Shown here piece after piece: positions 4,690 through 6,340 of a DNA stretch of 6,340 nt. Position numbers and translations under genes: made by a program. This stretch comes from an uncultured Bacteroidota bacterium. Lineage in GTDB: Bacteria > Bacteroidota > Bacteroidia > Chitinophagales > Chitinophagaceae. How positions within the stretch are numbered: the stretch's first letter is position 1; each line of letters opens with the position of its first letter. The notes beneath the pieces are model-generated. The model did no database searches. It was given only the letters and a program-made list of their open reading frames with translations, and had not been told where the DNA came from. Where the stretch lies: assembly GCA_903881265.1 (NCBI GenBank), contig CAIRSV010000060.1:1-6340 (forward strand). The letters are read 5' to 3'.

Positions 4690-6339
4690 GTGAAGATAAA
4701 ACTATATAACTACGTTTCAATCGTTGTGTTTCTGGCTTTTTGTTTGCCGTCTGTCGTTCAGGCGCAAAATAGGTTTGCACAAAATGGAATCGATAGTGCC
4801 GCTATAGATGGTCGAATTCAAGCGGATAAGGCGAAGCGTGATAGTATCGCTAAGGCTATTATTCAAAAGCGAAAGGCTGATAGTACCGCGAGAGAAGTAG
4901 CCAAAATTAAATTACAAGCGTTCCGCGATAGCATTGTCACCGCTCGAAATGCCAAGCGAAAAGCCGACAGTCTCATACGCGAGCAGGCCAAGCAGGCGCT
5001 AATCAATAAGAAGAAGACGAGTGATAGTCTTGCAAAGGATCGGATACGAAAACAAGACAGTACGATGTTGGCCAGAAAAAATCATATGGATAGTCTGCGT
5101 CTAGCCAAACTAAAAAAAGATAAAAACCGGACGGCCCTAGAGAAATATAAAAATAGCCGACGTTACAAAGACAGTGTGGAGACTGCCCGTAAAAACCATA
5201 AAGATAGCATAGCCTTCGTTCGACAAACGAAATTGAATGAGCAGAAGTCGCGCAATCAGCTAGTGCGTGATAGCTTGATTATAGTGAGGACTCAAGTGAA
5301 TGACAGCCTGAAAGAAAATCGAAAACACATTAGCGATAGCACAAAAACAGCGGTGGCTGCATCCATAGAAAAGCAAAAGACCGATAGGCAGAAGATGAAT
5401 GATAGTTTAGCGGCTATACGAAAACATCGAGCCGATAGTTTGGCTGTGGTGAGAAAATCAAAAGAGAAGAAAGCCGCCGAAACTGCCAAGAAAAAAGATG
5501 AGAAGCAAAAAGCCTTATCTATAAAATTACTGCACGAGAAAAAACAGGAAGAGTGGACGAATGAGAAACTACTGAAACGTAAGTGGAATGTGCCACGACG
5601 TGTGTATCAGAACACCGTCACTCGATACAATTATTTTTATAATGCGCGTCGTAAATATGATGATGGCATTCGTTCGTTGAAAAAGAATAATAAGGATGAT
5701 TACACAAAATTGATTAGTCTCTATCCGTATGATGTGAGCAAGTCGGGCACAAGTGTGGCGGGTGAGATGGATTCAGTGATCAAGAAAGCATCGTTCAGCA
5801 CGCAGATACATGATCCGCGATCGAAGTGGTTTGATAATCTTTATTTTCTCATGGCACAGGCTTCGTATATAAAAAATGATTTTGACGGAGCCATTACAAC
5901 GTATCAGTTTATTGCGAATGAATACAAGGATGTGCCGAAGAAAAGAAAGCCTGGGGCGAAGCGCAAAGGGAAAACTATTGAGCGCGATCCGGCTAGTATT
6001 GCCTCTCTCGACAATCGAAAGGGCATTCATAAAATAAGTCATCATCCTATTCGCAATCAAGCGCTTGTTGGTCTTGCTAGTTCTTATATTCTGGCTGAGC
6101 AATACAGTGAAGCCTCAGCCTTGATTAGTACCTTGGAAAAGGATAAAATATTTCCTAAGCGCAACAAGGCCGCCTTGTATCTAACGAAGGGGACTCTTGA
6201 GATTGCACAGAATAATAATACCGACGCCATTGTCGCATTGACAAACGCATTGGAATTTAAAATGCCCTCATTGCAACGCGCCCGTACTGAATTTGTGGTA
6301 GGTCAATTGTATGCAGGTGATGGTAACTATGCGCAATAG
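4690..6339 (+). CDS. porW: PorW/SprE-type type IX secretion protein, apparently cut short
   Basis: The frame gives 549 residues from a GTG; no ATG lies upstream before the stop at 4630. Residues 1-25 are a signal peptide ending VVQA. Residues 35-270 are a Lys/Arg-rich helical domain of repeated Asp-Ser units. The PorW/SprE core begins near 300: RRVYQNTVTRYNYFYNARRKYDDGI has the usual YN-YFNA pattern, LYPYD (344-348) and MDSVIKKAS (360-368) follow, and SKWFDNLYFLMAQASY (378-393) starts the TPRs. A basic loop (411-430) precedes HHPIRNQALVGL. TPR-like helix pairs lie at 384-410, 456-482 and 493-522. PorW is a periplasmic component of the type IX secretion system, needed for secretion and gliding; it is reported to link the PorK/N ring with the Sov translocon. 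The frame ends at TAG 6337-6339 after the first helix of another TPR, so the protein looks truncated. No clear lipobox is seen, although family members are usually lipoproteins. Confidence 0.85.
   Translation: MKIKLYNYVSIVVFLAFCLPSVVQAQNRFAQNGIDSAAIDGRIQADKAKRDSIAKAIIQKRKADSTAREVAKIKLQAFRDSIVTARNAKRKADSLIREQAKQALINKKKTSDSLAKDRIRKQDSTMLARKNHMDSLRLAKLKKDKNRTALEKYKNSRRYKDSVETARKNHKDSIAFVRQTKLNEQKSRNQLVRDSLIIVRTQVNDSLKENRKHISDSTKTAVAASIEKQKTDRQKMNDSLAAIRKHRADSLAVVRKSKEKKAAETAKKKDEKQKALSIKLLHEKKQEEWTNEKLLKRKWNVPRRVYQNTVTRYNYFYNARRKYDDGIRSLKKNNKDDYTKLISLYPYDVSKSGTSVAGEMDSVIKKASFSTQIHDPRSKWFDNLYFLMAQASYIKNDFDGAITTYQFIANEYKDVPKKRKPGAKRKGKTIERDPASIASLDNRKGIHKISHHPIRNQALVGLASSYILAEQYSEASALISTLEKDKIFPKRNKAALYLTKGTLEIAQNNNTDAIVALTNALEFKMPSLQRARTEFVVGQLYAGDGNYAQ
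4792..5439 (+). repeat. Degenerate 11-residue Asp-Ser repeat in the N-terminal domain of PorW
   Basis: Fifteen Asp-Ser pairs occur, with Asp at residues 35, 51, 64, 80, 93, 112, 123, 134, 161, 172, 194, 205, 216, 238 and 249. From residue 112 on, all spacings are 11 or 22 except one of 27. The earlier ones are 13, 16 or 19. The unit reads D-S-L/I-x-x-x-R-K-x-x-x, with Arg at position 7 in most units. Codons differ between units, so this is a protein-level periodicity, not a fresh DNA tandem repeat. An 11-residue period fits a long, nearly straight helical rod or hendecad coiled coil. Confidence 0.75.
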
Positions 6340-6340
6340 A

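Noticed and set aside
5773..6102. 109-codon minus-strand frame inside porW
   Set aside because: It is a shadow of the PorW core, whose family motifs are plain on the plus strand.
6337..6339. TAG read as a sense codon (recoding)
   Set aside because: All other genes here end in TAA or TGA, so TAG is not used elsewhere as a stop. One in-frame TAG at the window edge is not evidence of recoding; mutation or edge error is simpler.

Overview
The window looks like a chromosomal segment of a member of the Bacteroidota, probably a Chitinophagia- or Sphingobacteriia-like lineage. The pointers are a PorW/SprE-type protein (type IX secretion is confined to this phylum), a bactofilin-AtpZ-AtpI-like gene string of the kind that precedes the ATP synthase operon in these bacteria, a TAnnTTTG-type promoter box, weak or absent Shine-Dalgarno sequences with A-rich leaders, and moderate GC content. 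The lineage is inferred from gene content, not from a marker gene.

Layout from left to right. Positions 1-56 hold the first codons of a minus-strand exported protein. Positions 57-468 are mostly non-coding, with two poly-T runs and a weak broken reading frame. An FkbM-type methyltransferase (469-1383, +) is followed 67 bp later by a leukotriene-A4-hydrolase-like M1 zinc aminopeptidase lipoprotein (1451-3304, +), which has its own promoter box. Its stop lies 3 bp from the stop of a convergent minus-strand operon. Read in its own direction that operon is bactofilin (4387-3866), AtpZ (3876-3685) and a four-helix AtpI/UncI-like protein (3688-3308). Adjacent genes overlap by 11 and 4 bp, so translation is probably coupled. 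A perfect 9-bp inverted repeat sits in the last codons of the operon. Between the bactofilin and the divergent porW gene is a coding-like minus-strand frame interrupted by one TAA, probably a decayed small gene. The last gene (4690-6336 plus stop) is a PorW/SprE homologue with a long N-terminal domain of 11-residue Asp-Ser repeats. Its frame closes at a TAG in the middle of a TPR, one base before the window ends.

How the parts relate: the bactofilin should polymerise on the inner face of the membrane, and AtpZ plus the AtpI-like protein are accessory factors for the F1Fo ATP synthase or for ion handling. The core atp genes that I would expect directly after them are absent, because the aminopeptidase occupies that place. 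PorW belongs to the type IX secretion machinery and is divergent from the bactofilin operon. The methyltransferase and aminopeptidase look like unrelated neighbours.

No tRNA, rRNA, CRISPR array, insertion sequence or transposase was seen. The most notable points are the apparent truncation of PorW, its hendecad repeat domain, the stop-interrupted small frame upstream of the bactofilin, and the detachment of atpZ/atpI from the atp operon.
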